Shown here one piece after another: positions 1 to 8,083 of a stretch of 64,000 nucleotides of DNA; position 1 is the stretch's first letter, and each line of letters starts with the position of its first letter. The notes under the pieces were generated by a model. That model saw only the letters and a list, made by a program, of their open reading frames with translations. It did not search any database and was not told the origin of the DNA. The stretch is taken from positions 124,001 to 188,000 of the forward strand of contig WGNF01000007.1 in assembly GCA_016124615.1 (NCBI GenBank), given 5' to 3'. A program made the translations under genes and the position numbers. This DNA is from Paracoccaceae bacterium. GTDB lineage: Bacteria > Pseudomonadota > Alphaproteobacteria > Rhodobacterales > Rhodobacteraceae.

Positions 1-39
1 TACAACCTGCCCGCTGAAATCTTCGACGCGATCCCATAA
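1..39 (+). CDS. 3' end of an upstream tad gene (partial), probably the TadA/CpaF ATPase
   Basis: The first 36 bases read in frame as Y-N-L-P-A-E-I-F-D-A-I-P and stop at TAA 37-39, eleven bases before tadB. Only twelve residues are inside the window, so the product cannot be named from sequence. In tad loci the gene before tadB is normally the tadA/cpaF secretion ATPase, which is the likely identity by gene order alone. Confidence 0.5.
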   Translation, partial: YNLPAEIFDAIP

Positions 40-49
40 GGACACCGCC

Positions 50-1018
50 ATGCAGTTCAGCGCAGCCCCCCTCATCTACGGTCTGATTTTCTTCGGCGTG
101 CTCATGCTCGTCGAAGGCATCTACCTGACCGTGTTCGGCAAATCCATCAGCCTCAACAGCCGCGTCAACCGCCGCCTTGCGCTGATGGAAAAAGGCGGCC
201 GCCGCGAGGAGGTTCTGGAACAGCTCCGCAAGGAGATGAGCCAGCACATCAACTCGCGCGGGATCCCGCTTTATTCGATGCTCGCGACCAAGGCGCAGAA
301 GGCCAACATCGCCTTCTCGCCCAAGGCCCTGATTGGCATCATGGCCCTGCTGTCGCTGTTCGCCTTTATCGGCCTGACCATCGGCACCTCGGCCTCGATG
401 CCGATCCGGGCTGGCGTGGCCGTGCTGATGGGCGTTGGCGGCGTCTACACCTGGGTCGGCAACAAGGCCAAGAAGCGGCTTGCCGCGATGGAGGAACAAT
501 TGCCCGAAGCGGTCGAACTGATGGTGCGCAGCCTGCGCGTCGGCCACCCGTTCTCGGCCGCGATCGGCATCGTCGCCAAGGAGGTGCCCGACCCGCTGGG
601 ATCTGAATTCGGGGTGATCGCCGATGAAGCCGCCTATGGCCGCGACATTTCCGACAGCCTCAAGGCGCTGGCCGAACGGATGGACATGCAGGATTTGCGC
701 TTCCTTGCCGTGGCGGTGACGATCCAGTCGCAATCGGGCGGCAACCTGGCCGAGATTCTGGACGGCCTTGCCCGCGTCATCCGCGCCCGCTTCAAGCTCT
801 TTCGCCGCGTGAAGGCCATCACCGCCGAGGCGAAATGGTCGGGCATGTTCCTGTCGGCCTTCCCGATCGGCGCGATGATCATGATCAACGTGTTGCAGCC
901 GCACTATTACGACGACGTCGAGAATACATCCTCCTTCATTCCGGCCTGTCTTATCGTGGCGGGTTTCCTCATCGCGAACGTGATTTTCATGCGCGCGATG
1001 GTCAACATCAAGGTTTAA
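50..1018 (+). CDS. tadB: TadB, inner-membrane platform protein of the Flp pilus
   Basis: TadB is one of two GspF-related polytopic membrane proteins that form the platform on which the TadA ATPase assembles Flp pilin. The 322-residue product has an N-terminal membrane segment (about 8-28), a hydrophobic pair (about 93-135), a T2SSF domain around 150-280 with the E-A-V-E-L-M-V-R-S-L start typical of the family, and hydrophobic segments at the C-terminus. The ATG at 50 follows an AAGGA sequence and lies 11 bases after the upstream stop. tadC follows after 12 bases, so the genes are almost certainly cotranscribed. Length and order match other alphaproteobacterial tad loci. Confidence 0.92.
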   Translation: MQFSAAPLIYGLIFFGVLMLVEGIYLTVFGKSISLNSRVNRRLALMEKGGRREEVLEQLRKEMSQHINSRGIPLYSMLATKAQKANIAFSPKALIGIMALLSLFAFIGLTIGTSASMPIRAGVAVLMGVGGVYTWVGNKAKKRLAAMEEQLPEAVELMVRSLRVGHPFSAAIGIVAKEVPDPLGSEFGVIADEAAYGRDISDSLKALAERMDMQDLRFLAVAVTIQSQSGGNLAEILDGLARVIRARFKLFRRVKAITAEAKWSGMFLSAFPIGAMIMINVLQPHYYDDVENTSSFIPACLIVAGFLIANVIFMRAMVNIKV

Positions 1019-1030
1019 GGGGTCCGCGTC

Positions 1031-2026
1031 ATGGAACTGATGAACTCGATCAATGCCGCGCTGGTCTCGTCGCTCGGGCCGCTCGGGCCGCTGATCGCGG
1101 TTGGCGGGCTCGGGATTTTCCTCATCCTGCTGACGCTGTCGGCGATGATGAAGAAAACCATCGACCCGATGGAAAAGCTGCAACGCTCGCTGAAGGCCGA
1201 AGCCGAGGCCCGCAAGAGCACCAAGAGCCAGGCGCTGCGCACCGCCGATCGCGCCGACAAGTTGCAGAAATTCGCGACCTTCCTCGAACCGCAGAACGAA
1301 TCCGAGCTGTCGGCCGCCCGACTGACCATGCTGCGCGCGGGCTACCGGTCCAAGAACGCGGTGCGCACCTTCCATGCCGTGCAATTCGCGCTCGGCCTCG
1401 GGCTGCTGGCCGTCGGCATGGTCTATTCGCTGATCCTCAGCCAGACCACCGAGGTCGGCACCCGGTCGCTGATGCTGTACACGCTGCTGCCCGGTGCCGT
1501 CGGCTACTACCTGCCCAAGCAATACATCGGCAAGCGCGTGAAGAAGCGCACGGAAGAGATCATCAACGGCTTCCCTGACTCGCTCGACATGATGCTGGTC
1601 TGCGTCGAGGCTGGCCAATCGCTCGACCAGTCGATCGTGCGGGTGTCGAAGGAAATCCGCGCCGGCTACCCGGCTCTGTCGGAAGAATTCGAAATGGTCG
1701 CGCATGAGATCAAGGCGGGCAAAGACCGCGTCACTGTGCTGCGCGACATGTCGGAACGCTGCGGCGTGCCGGACGTGTCGTCCTTCGTGACGGTGCTGAT
1801 CCAGTCCGCCACCTTCGGCACCTCGATCGCCGAGGCACTGCGGGTGTTCTCGGCCGAAATGCGCGACAAGCGCGTCATGCGGGCCGAGGAAAAGGCCAAC
1901 AAGCTGCCGACCAAGTTGACACTCGGCACGATGATGTTCACCGTGCCGCCACTGATGATCATCCTGATCGGTCCGTCGATCCACGGGATCGCGACGACGC
2001 TGGGCGGCAAGGGCACGCATTTCTAA
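1031..2026 (+). CDS. tadC: TadC, second inner-membrane platform protein of the Flp pilus
   Basis: This is the partner of TadB in the pilus platform. The 331-residue product has an N-terminal membrane segment (about 20-40), a charged linker (about 45-75), two central hydrophobic stretches (about 105-160), and a T2SSF domain from about 178 to 315 that includes F-P-D-S-L-D-M-M-L-V and a hydrophobic C-terminus. It starts 12 bases after tadB and ends 12 bases before the CTG codon proposed as the start of the next gene, which lies in the same reading frame after the TAA. The assignment rests on domain content and on its position directly after tadB. Confidence 0.92.
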   Translation: MELMNSINAALVSSLGPLGPLIAVGGLGIFLILLTLSAMMKKTIDPMEKLQRSLKAEAEARKSTKSQALRTADRADKLQKFATFLEPQNESELSAARLTMLRAGYRSKNAVRTFHAVQFALGLGLLAVGMVYSLILSQTTEVGTRSLMLYTLLPGAVGYYLPKQYIGKRVKKRTEEIINGFPDSLDMMLVCVEAGQSLDQSIVRVSKEIRAGYPALSEEFEMVAHEIKAGKDRVTVLRDMSERCGVPDVSSFVTVLIQSATFGTSIAEALRVFSAEMRDKRVMRAEEKANKLPTKLTLGTMMFTVPPLMIILIGPSIHGIATTLGGKGTHF

Positions 2027-2038
2027 GGGGCAGGTTCG

Positions 2039-2614
2039 CTGGGCAGGCTGGCACGGATCGCGGCACTGGTCGCTACCCTCACCGCGCTGGCTGGCTGCCA
2101 GCCCGATGGCACCCTGACGCCCGAACGTGTGGGCCCCGCCCCGCCCGCCGGAACCCCCACCGTGACCGAAGCGGTCGATGGGCTGATCGTCGGCCACCGG
2201 CTGATGGCGGCGGGCGAATACGAACTGGCGCTGCACGCATATTACCGCGCCGCCGCCGAACACGGGCTGAACGCGGATGTGCTGTCCGCCCTCGGCTCGG
2301 CCAACCTCAAGCTCGGGCGGCTGGGTCAGGCCGAACAGAACCTGCGCGCCGCGGTCAAGCTGGACCCGACCTTCGTGCCCGCGCTGAACAACCTTGGCGT
2401 CGTCTTGATGAACGAGGGCAAGTATGGCGAGGCCAAATTGGTGTTCCAGAACGCCTTCGCGCTCGACAGTGGCCAATCCGACCTGATTCGCGAAAATCTG
2501 AGCCGCGCTCTCGCAATGATGGACGATTCCGGCTATTCTTCGCCGACGGAGGCGCCGAAATTCGATTTGGTCAGAAGGGGTAACGGGCGTTACCTGCTGC
2601 TGTCCACGAAATAG
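2039..2614 (+). CDS. tadD: TadD-like TPR lipoprotein, apparent CTG start
   Basis: This is a periplasmic TPR lipoprotein of the TadD type, thought to help outer-membrane secretin assembly in tad systems. The first standard start codon in frame is GTG 2129, but upstream in-frame codons encode an unmistakable lipoprotein signal: L-G-R-L-A-R, a hydrophobic run, then lipobox L-A-G-C with the cysteine at codon 20 counted from CTG 2039. No ATG, GTG or TTG lies between the tadC stop (2024-2026) and that cysteine. CTG 2039 is preceded by AAGGGG at 2025-2030 with 8-base spacing, so I propose it as the start, giving 191 residues. TPR helices cover about 55-160. A start at 2129 would lose export. Confidence 0.75.
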   Translation: MGRLARIAALVATLTALAGCQPDGTLTPERVGPAPPAGTPTVTEAVDGLIVGHRLMAAGEYELALHAYYRAAAEHGLNADVLSALGSANLKLGRLGQAEQNLRAAVKLDPTFVPALNNLGVVLMNEGKYGEAKLVFQNAFALDSGQSDLIRENLSRALAMMDDSGYSSPTEAPKFDLVRRGNGRYLLLSTK

Positions 2615-2640
2615 GGGCAGAGCAGCAAAAAGGACGCGAA

Positions 2641-3498
2641 ATGCGCCACCTTGGGTTGATCGGGCTGTGCCTCTGCGGCACGGTTCTGCTTGCGGGGTGC
2701 CAGCAGGCAGAACGCAACAAGATCCAGAAAGAGGTCGACAGCATCAACGCTGCCGACCGTTCCAATCTTGATGCGATCGAACTGACCATTGCCGACCCCA
2801 ACGAGGCGGTGACCTACTTCACCAAATCGGTCGAGAAATATCCCGATAAGACCGACCAGAAACGCTATCTGGCCAAGTCGCTGATCCGCGCCCAACGCCC
2901 CACCGAGGCCGCCAAGGTCTGGGCCGACGTCGTCGCCGCGAAGGACGCCAACAACGAGGACAGCGTCGATCTGGCCGATGCGCTGATCCGGGCGAACCAG
3001 TGGACGCAGGCGGAAAAGGTGCTGGACGGCATTCCGCCCACCCACGAAAGCTTTGACCGCTACCGGTTGGAAGCGATGGTGGCGGACTCGCGCAAGGAAT
3101 GGAAGAAGGCCGACAGCTTCTACGAAATCGCTGCCGGCATGACCACCACCCCGGCCGGGATCTACAACAACTGGGGCATCTCGAAGATGACGCGCGGCGA
3201 CTTCGCCGGGGCCGAGCCGCTGTTCATCCAGGCGCTGCGTTACGATCCGACCGTCTTTGCGACCAAGAACAACCTCGTGCTGGCCCGCGCCCGGCAGCGC
3301 AAATACGACCTGCCGATCATCGACATGACGCAGGGCGAACGCTCGGTGCTGCTTTACAACATCGCGCTGACGGCGATCAAACAGGGCGACGTCTCGACCG
3401 GCAAGGGGCTCTTGCAGGAATCCATCGACTCCAACCCCGAATACTTCCCCGACGCCGTGCGCGCCCTCAACGCGCTGAACGCGAATGTGAGCAACTGA
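2641..3498 (+). CDS. Second TPR lipoprotein of the tad locus
   Basis: This 285-residue exported lipoprotein has the signal M-R-H-L-G-L-I-G-L-C-L-C-G-T-V-L-L-A-G-C with the lipobox cysteine at about residue 20, followed by a helical, TPR-like body. Segments such as Y-N-N-W-G-I-S-K near residues 175-182 and a repeat-like region at 65-220 support TPR folding. It starts 26 bases after the tadD stop and ends one base before the prepilin peptidase, so it belongs to the same transcription unit. It is probably a TadD paralog or an alphaproteobacterial accessory lipoprotein; the exact role is unknown. Confidence 0.8.
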   Translation: MRHLGLIGLCLCGTVLLAGCQQAERNKIQKEVDSINAADRSNLDAIELTIADPNEAVTYFTKSVEKYPDKTDQKRYLAKSLIRAQRPTEAAKVWADVVAAKDANNEDSVDLADALIRANQWTQAEKVLDGIPPTHESFDRYRLEAMVADSRKEWKKADSFYEIAAGMTTTPAGIYNNWGISKMTRGDFAGAEPLFIQALRYDPTVFATKNNLVLARARQRKYDLPIIDMTQGERSVLLYNIALTAIKQGDVSTGKGLLQESIDSNPEYFPDAVRALNALNANVSN

Positions 3499-3499
3499 G

Positions 3500-4000
3500 A
3501 TGGACTTTCCCGCCTTCCAAGCCGCCATCTTCCTGCCCTTCGCGATCGCCATCGGCCTTTGGGTGTCGTGGAGCGACATGAAATTCATGCGCATCCCGAA
3601 CCAGGCGGTAGTGGCCCTTGCGCTGGTCTTTGTCGTGCTGGGGCCGTTCCTGTTTCCGCTGCACAGCTACCTGTGGCAGCTGGCGCATCTGCCGGTGGTG
3701 CTGGTGATCGGGTTTCTTTTGAACATGACCGGCGCAGTCGGCGCGGGCGATGCGAAATTCGCGGCCGCGATGGCGCCGTTCTTCGCGCTGCATGACCTGC
3801 CGATCATCGTCGGCATGGGCTCGGCGACGCTTCTGGCCGCCTTCGCCACCCATCGCCTGCTCGGGCTGGTCCCGGCGCTGCGCAGCGCGACCGCCGAATG
3901 GGAAAGCTGGCGCCGCCGCGATTTCCCGATGGGCCTCGCGCTGTCGGGCGTGCTGATCTTCTACCTGCTTCTGGCCGTCGCGCTGGGGCATCTGCACTAA
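3500..4000 (+). CDS. cpaA: A24-family prepilin peptidase (CpaA/TadV type)
   Basis: This membrane aspartate protease should remove the leader of Flp prepilin. The 166-residue product is almost entirely hydrophobic and lacks the N-terminal methylase domain of PilD, as is usual for CpaA/TadV. The two catalytic aspartates are visible: D26 in S-W-S-D-M-K-F followed by R-I-P-N, and D84 in the G-x-G-D motif G-A-G-D-A-K-F. The ATG at 3500 begins one base after the preceding TGA. The position at the distal end of the tad genes is typical. Confidence 0.85.
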   Translation: MDFPAFQAAIFLPFAIAIGLWVSWSDMKFMRIPNQAVVALALVFVVLGPFLFPLHSYLWQLAHLPVVLVIGFLLNMTGAVGAGDAKFAAAMAPFFALHDLPIIVGMGSATLLAAFATHRLLGLVPALRSATAEWESWRRRDFPMGLALSGVLIFYLLLAVALGHLH

Positions 4001-4094
4001 CCCGGTTTACCGGACCGCAACATCCCGGCCCCAGGATCGGGGCAAGACAGGACCAGTTTCGACCACTCGCCCGCGCGCAACGATCGGACCCGCC

Positions 4095-5405
4095 ATGAAC
4101 ATCCAGGCCACCAACGTTCTTGCCCCCGTCCCGCCCCGCACGATGGCCGAAACCGGCCTCTCGATGGTGATGATGCGGGACATCCTGCTGAAATCCATGT
4201 TCCGGATGAACCTGACCCAGCTCAGCGACATCGCCAGCGTGATCTGCGTTCCGCTTGGCGTGACGCAGGAAATCGTTGACCTCACCCGCACCCAGCGACT
4301 GATCGAGGCGACCGGGACGCTGCATGCCAACTCTGGCAACGAAATGGGGTATCAGCTGACTGACGCGGGCAAGGCCCGCGCGCTCGACGCGCTGAGCCAG
4401 TCGGAATATTACGGCGCCCTGCCGGTGCCGCTGGAAATGTACAAGGAACAGGTCGGCCGCCAGTCGATCCGCAACATCCAGCTGACCCGCGATCAGATGC
4501 TGGCCGCGATGGGCCACCTGATCCTGCCGGTGGACCTGTTGCAGAACCTCGGCCCGGCGGTGAACTCGGGCCGCTCGATCCTGCTCTACGGCCCGCCCGG
4601 CAACGGCAAATCCTCGATCTCGAACGGCATCCGCGACGCGATGGGCGACAAGATCTTCGTGCCCCGCGCACTGGAGTTTTCCGGGCAGGTCATCACCGTC
4701 TACGACCCGATCGTGCATTCGCAGGCGCAGATGGCGCTCGACGATCCGAACTCGCTGCGCCGCAACGCCAACCGGTTCGACAACCGCTATGTGTTCTGCG
4801 ACCGCCCCACCGTGATCACCGGCGGCGAGCTGACGCTGGACATGCTGAACCTCACCTACAACACGACGGCGCGCACCTATCAGGCGCCGCTACAGCTCAA
4901 GGCCACCGGCGGCGTCTTCATCGTCGACGACCTTGGCCGCCAGAAGGAATCGCCGCAGGCGCTGATCAACCGCTGGATCGTGCCGCTGGAGGAAAGCCGT
5001 GACATTCTTGCGCTGCAATCGGGCGAAAAGTTCACCGTGCCCTTCGACACGCTGGTGATCTTTTCCACCAACTTCCACCCCAACGAAATCTTCGACGGCG
5101 CCGCGCTGCGCCGGATTTTCTACAAGATCAAGATCGACGGCCCGAGCCAGGAAAACTTCCTGAAAATCTTCGCGATGGTCGCCCGCAAGCGAAAGATGCC
5201 GCTGGACGAAACCGCCCTGCTGCACCTTCTGAAGGTCAAATATCCGACCATCGAAGACAACTACGCCAACTATCAGCCGATCTTCCTGATCGACCAGATG
5301 ATCGCCATCTGCACCTACGAAGGCATCCCCAACCAGATGACGCCCGACCTGATCGACCGCGCCTGGGCCAACATGTTCGTGCGCGACGAGGTCATCGCCC
5401 GCTAG
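4095..5405 (+). CDS. AAA+ ATPase next to the tad locus, function unknown
   Basis: This 436-residue cytoplasmic ATPase has a Walker A motif G-P-P-G-N-G-K-S at 166-173, a Walker B-like F-I-V-D-D-L-G with D278-D279, and a sensor-like I-F-S-T-N-F-H segment followed by A-L-R-R-I-F, a likely arginine finger. The first ~120 residues are not ATPase and resemble a winged-helix module. It is not the secretion ATPase TadA or the MinD-like CpaE. It lies 94 bases after the prepilin peptidase on the same strand; that gap holds a short inverted repeat CCGGT-TT-ACCGG (4002-4013). Its place at the end of the tad locus suggests a pilus-related job, but this is inference. Confidence 0.7.
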   Translation: MNIQATNVLAPVPPRTMAETGLSMVMMRDILLKSMFRMNLTQLSDIASVICVPLGVTQEIVDLTRTQRLIEATGTLHANSGNEMGYQLTDAGKARALDALSQSEYYGALPVPLEMYKEQVGRQSIRNIQLTRDQMLAAMGHLILPVDLLQNLGPAVNSGRSILLYGPPGNGKSSISNGIRDAMGDKIFVPRALEFSGQVITVYDPIVHSQAQMALDDPNSLRRNANRFDNRYVFCDRPTVITGGELTLDMLNLTYNTTARTYQAPLQLKATGGVFIVDDLGRQKESPQALINRWIVPLEESRDILALQSGEKFTVPFDTLVIFSTNFHPNEIFDGAALRRIFYKIKIDGPSQENFLKIFAMVARKRKMPLDETALLHLLKVKYPTIEDNYANYQPIFLIDQMIAICTYEGIPNQMTPDLIDRAWANMFVRDEVIAR

Positions 5406-5491
5406 ACGGGCCCGCTTCATGCTCCCGCGGGTTTTGCCCGGCGCCGGTTGCGCCGGGTCTGCGCATGTCCGCGCCCTAAACCCCGTCCGGC

Positions 5492-5535
5492 ATCGGTGCG
5501 AAAGCGGTGTGAAATCGGTATAAAATCGGTACCCC
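5492..5535. repeat. Array of four 11-bp repeats, consensus ATCGGTRYRAA
   Basis: Units lie at 5492-5502, 5503-5513, 5514-5524 and 5525-5535 with the CGGT core at 5494, 5505, 5516 and 5527, exactly 11 bases apart. The last unit also forms the left arm of a hairpin, AAATCGG (5523-5529) with CCGATTT (5534-5540). The array ends 102 bases before the helicase start. A second array with the same unit and period is at 52496-52539. Confidence 0.85.
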
Positions 5536-5637
5536 GATTTCCCAGCCTTTTCTGTCCCTTGCCCCCAAGGCCCAGCCCGCCGCCGGAATGCGCTCAAACC
5601 GGTTTCGCAACCTCTCCGGCCGCCCTAATCTGCCGCC

Positions 5638-8037
5638 ATGATCGCCCTGCCCCCCGCCCTCGAAGACTGGTTCGCCACCCGGAACTGGACGCTGCACCCG
5701 CACCAGCGCGAGATGCTGGCGCGGGCCGCAGAGCCCGCGCTGCTGCTGATCGCCCCCACCGGCGGCGGCAAGACTCTGGCCGGGTTTCTGCCCACGCTGG
5801 CGGAACTTTCCGCTGGCCCCCACAAGGGCCTGCACACGCTCTACATCTCGCCCTTGAAGGCGCTGGCCGCCGACATCCGCCGCAACCTGCGCCGCCCGGT
5901 CGAGGATGCCGGGCTGCCGATCCGCATCGAAGACCGCACCGGCGACACCAGCTACACCCAGCGCCGCCGCCAGCGCGCCGACCCGCCGCATATCCTGCTG
6001 ACGACGCCCGAAAGCCTCGCGCTGTTGCTCAGCTACGACGATGCGCCGCGCGTCTTTGCCGGGCTGAAACGGGTGATTGTCGATGAAATTCATGCCCTTG
6101 CGGAAAGCAAGCGTGGCGATCAGCTGATGCTGTGCCTCGCCCGCCTGTCGTCTCTGATCCCCAACCTGCGCCGCGTCGGCCTGTCGGCTACGGTCGAAGA
6201 CCCCGCCGCCATCGCCCGCTTTCTGTCCCGCGCGCCCGATCCTTGCGCGATTCTCACCGCCGATCCCGGCCCCGACCCCGACATTGCGATGCTGGAAACC
6301 GGCGCGGCCCCGCCGTGGGCGGGCGGCGGCGGGCGACACGCGATCCCGACGATCCTCGATCAGGTCAAGCGGCACCGCACCACGCTGATCTTTCACAACA
6401 CCCGCGCGCAGGCCGAGCTTTTCTTCCGCGATCTCTGGCTGCAGAACGACGACAGCCTGCCGATCGGCATCCACCACGGCAGCCTGTCGCGCGAACAGCG
6501 TGAACGGGTCGAGGCCGCGATGGTCGCCGGGGCCCTGCGCGCCGTGGTCTGCACCGGCAGCCTCGATCTGGGCATCGACTGGGGCGATGTCGATCTGGTG
6601 ATCCAGGTCGGCGCCCCGAAAAACGTCAAACGCCTCGTGCAGCGCATCGGCCGCGCCAACCACCGCTACAACGCCCCGTCGAAGGCGCTGCTGGTGCCGG
6701 CCAACCGCTTCGAGGTGGTCGAATGCCTCGCCGCCCTGCAAGCCGTGCGCGATCACACGTTGGATGGCGAGCCGCGCGGCCCCGGCCCCCGCGACGTGCT
6801 CTGCCAGCACATCCTGATGACCGCCGCCTCGGGCCCGTTCGATGCCGATGCGCTTTACGCCGAAACCGTTTCCGCCGGGGCCTATGCGGCGCTGACCCGC
6901 CCGGATTTCGACGCCTGCCTCGATTTCGTCGCGACCGGCGGCTACGCCCTGCGCGCCTATGACCGCTGGCAGCGCCTGCTCTATCGCGATGGCCGCTGGC
7001 AGTTGCGCGATCCGCGTGCGGCGGCGCAGATCCGGATGAACCTTGGCACCATCATCGACACCGAAACGCTGGCGGTGCGGCTGAAGGGCCGCATGGGCCA
7101 GCCGCTGGGCGAGGTCGAGGAAGCCTTTGCCGCCAGCCTTACCCCCGGCGACACCTTCCTGATCGGCGGCGAGGTGGTGCGCTATGAATCCCTGCGCGAG
7201 ATGACGGTCGAGGTCAGCCGCAGCCCCGGCCGCGCGCCCAAGGTGGCGGTGTTCAGCGGCACCAAGTTCGCCACCTCGACCCTGCTGACCCATCGCATCC
7301 TGCAGATGTTCCAGCAGCCCGACTGGCCCGGCCTGCCCGCCCACACCGCGCATTGGCTGGCGCTGCAACGCGAGGTGTCGCGGCTGCCCGCGCCCGACCG
7401 GTTGCTGCTGGAAAGCTTCCCCCACGATGGGCGCGAGCATCTGTGCGTCTACGGCTTTGCCGGCCGTAACGCCCAGCAAACGCTGGGACTTTTGCTGACC
7501 AAGCGGCTGGAAGAGGAGGGGCTGCACCCGCTGGGTTTCGTTGCCACCGACTATGCCACGCTGATCTGGGGCCTCGATCCGGTGACCGAGGCCGCACCGC
7601 TTTTCGATGCGCAGGCGCTGCGCGCGGGGCTGGAAACCTGGCTTGGTGGCAACGCGGTGATGAAGCGCACCTTCCGCGCCTCGGCGATCATCGCCGGGCT
7701 GATCGAGCGCAACAGCCCCGGCAAGCGCAAGAGCGGGCGGCAGGCCACCTTCTCCTCCGACATCCTCTATGACACGCTGCGCCGCCACGACCCCGGCCAC
7801 CTCTTGTTGCAGATCACCCGCGAAGAGGCGCTGCGCGGCCTTGTCGATTTCGGCCGCATCGAAGAGATGCTGGCCCGCATCGGCCCGCGCATCGACCTTG
7901 TGCGGCTTGACCGGGTGACGCCCTTGGCGGCACCGTTGCTGCTGGAACCGGGGCGCATCCCGGTCGAGGGCGCGGGGCGCGAACGCCTGCTGGCCGAGGC
8001 GGCGGAACGGTTGCTGGCAACGGCGGGGCTGGCCTGA
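5638..8037 (+). CDS. Ligase-associated DNA-damage-response DEXH helicase (Lhr-like)
   Basis: This ATP-dependent SF2 helicase belongs to the Lhr-related group often encoded with an ATP-dependent DNA ligase, an exonuclease and PdeM in bacterial repair islands. The 799-residue product has motif I A-P-T-G-G-G-K-T with K45, motif II D-E-I-H at 149-152, motif III S-A-T, and motif VI Q-R-I-G-R-A-N-H-R, followed by the winged-helix and C-terminal region of this family. The PdeM gene follows after 40 bases on the same strand. No ligase or exonuclease of the set is in this window. The upstream 232-base gap holds the 11-bp repeat array. The ATG at 5638 begins directly at the conserved N-terminus. Confidence 0.88.
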   Translation: MIALPPALEDWFATRNWTLHPHQREMLARAAEPALLLIAPTGGGKTLAGFLPTLAELSAGPHKGLHTLYISPLKALAADIRRNLRRPVEDAGLPIRIEDRTGDTSYTQRRRQRADPPHILLTTPESLALLLSYDDAPRVFAGLKRVIVDEIHALAESKRGDQLMLCLARLSSLIPNLRRVGLSATVEDPAAIARFLSRAPDPCAILTADPGPDPDIAMLETGAAPPWAGGGGRHAIPTILDQVKRHRTTLIFHNTRAQAELFFRDLWLQNDDSLPIGIHHGSLSREQRERVEAAMVAGALRAVVCTGSLDLGIDWGDVDLVIQVGAPKNVKRLVQRIGRANHRYNAPSKALLVPANRFEVVECLAALQAVRDHTLDGEPRGPGPRDVLCQHILMTAASGPFDADALYAETVSAGAYAALTRPDFDACLDFVATGGYALRAYDRWQRLLYRDGRWQLRDPRAAAQIRMNLGTIIDTETLAVRLKGRMGQPLGEVEEAFAASLTPGDTFLIGGEVVRYESLREMTVEVSRSPGRAPKVAVFSGTKFATSTLLTHRILQMFQQPDWPGLPAHTAHWLALQREVSRLPAPDRLLLESFPHDGREHLCVYGFAGRNAQQTLGLLLTKRLEEEGLHPLGFVATDYATLIWGLDPVTEAAPLFDAQALRAGLETWLGGNAVMKRTFRASAIIAGLIERNSPGKRKSGRQATFSSDILYDTLRRHDPGHLLLQITREEALRGLVDFGRIEEMLARIGPRIDLVRLDRVTPLAAPLLLEPGRIPVEGAGRERLLAEAAERLLATAGLA

Positions 8038-8068
8038 CCCCTTGCCATCCGGCCCGGCTTGAGGCATC

Positions 8069-8083
8069 GAACGAAGCATGAAC
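8069..8083. promoter_or_regulatory. LexA-type SOS box over the pdeM start codon
   Basis: The sequence GAAC-N7-GAAC (8069-8072 and 8080-8083) is an exact match to the alphaproteobacterial LexA consensus and its second half overlaps the pdeM ATG (8078-8080). About two such matches are expected by chance in 64 kb counting both strands, so the support comes mainly from its position on a DNA-repair gene. A site here could repress transcription by roadblock, or be fortuitous. Confidence 0.4.
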
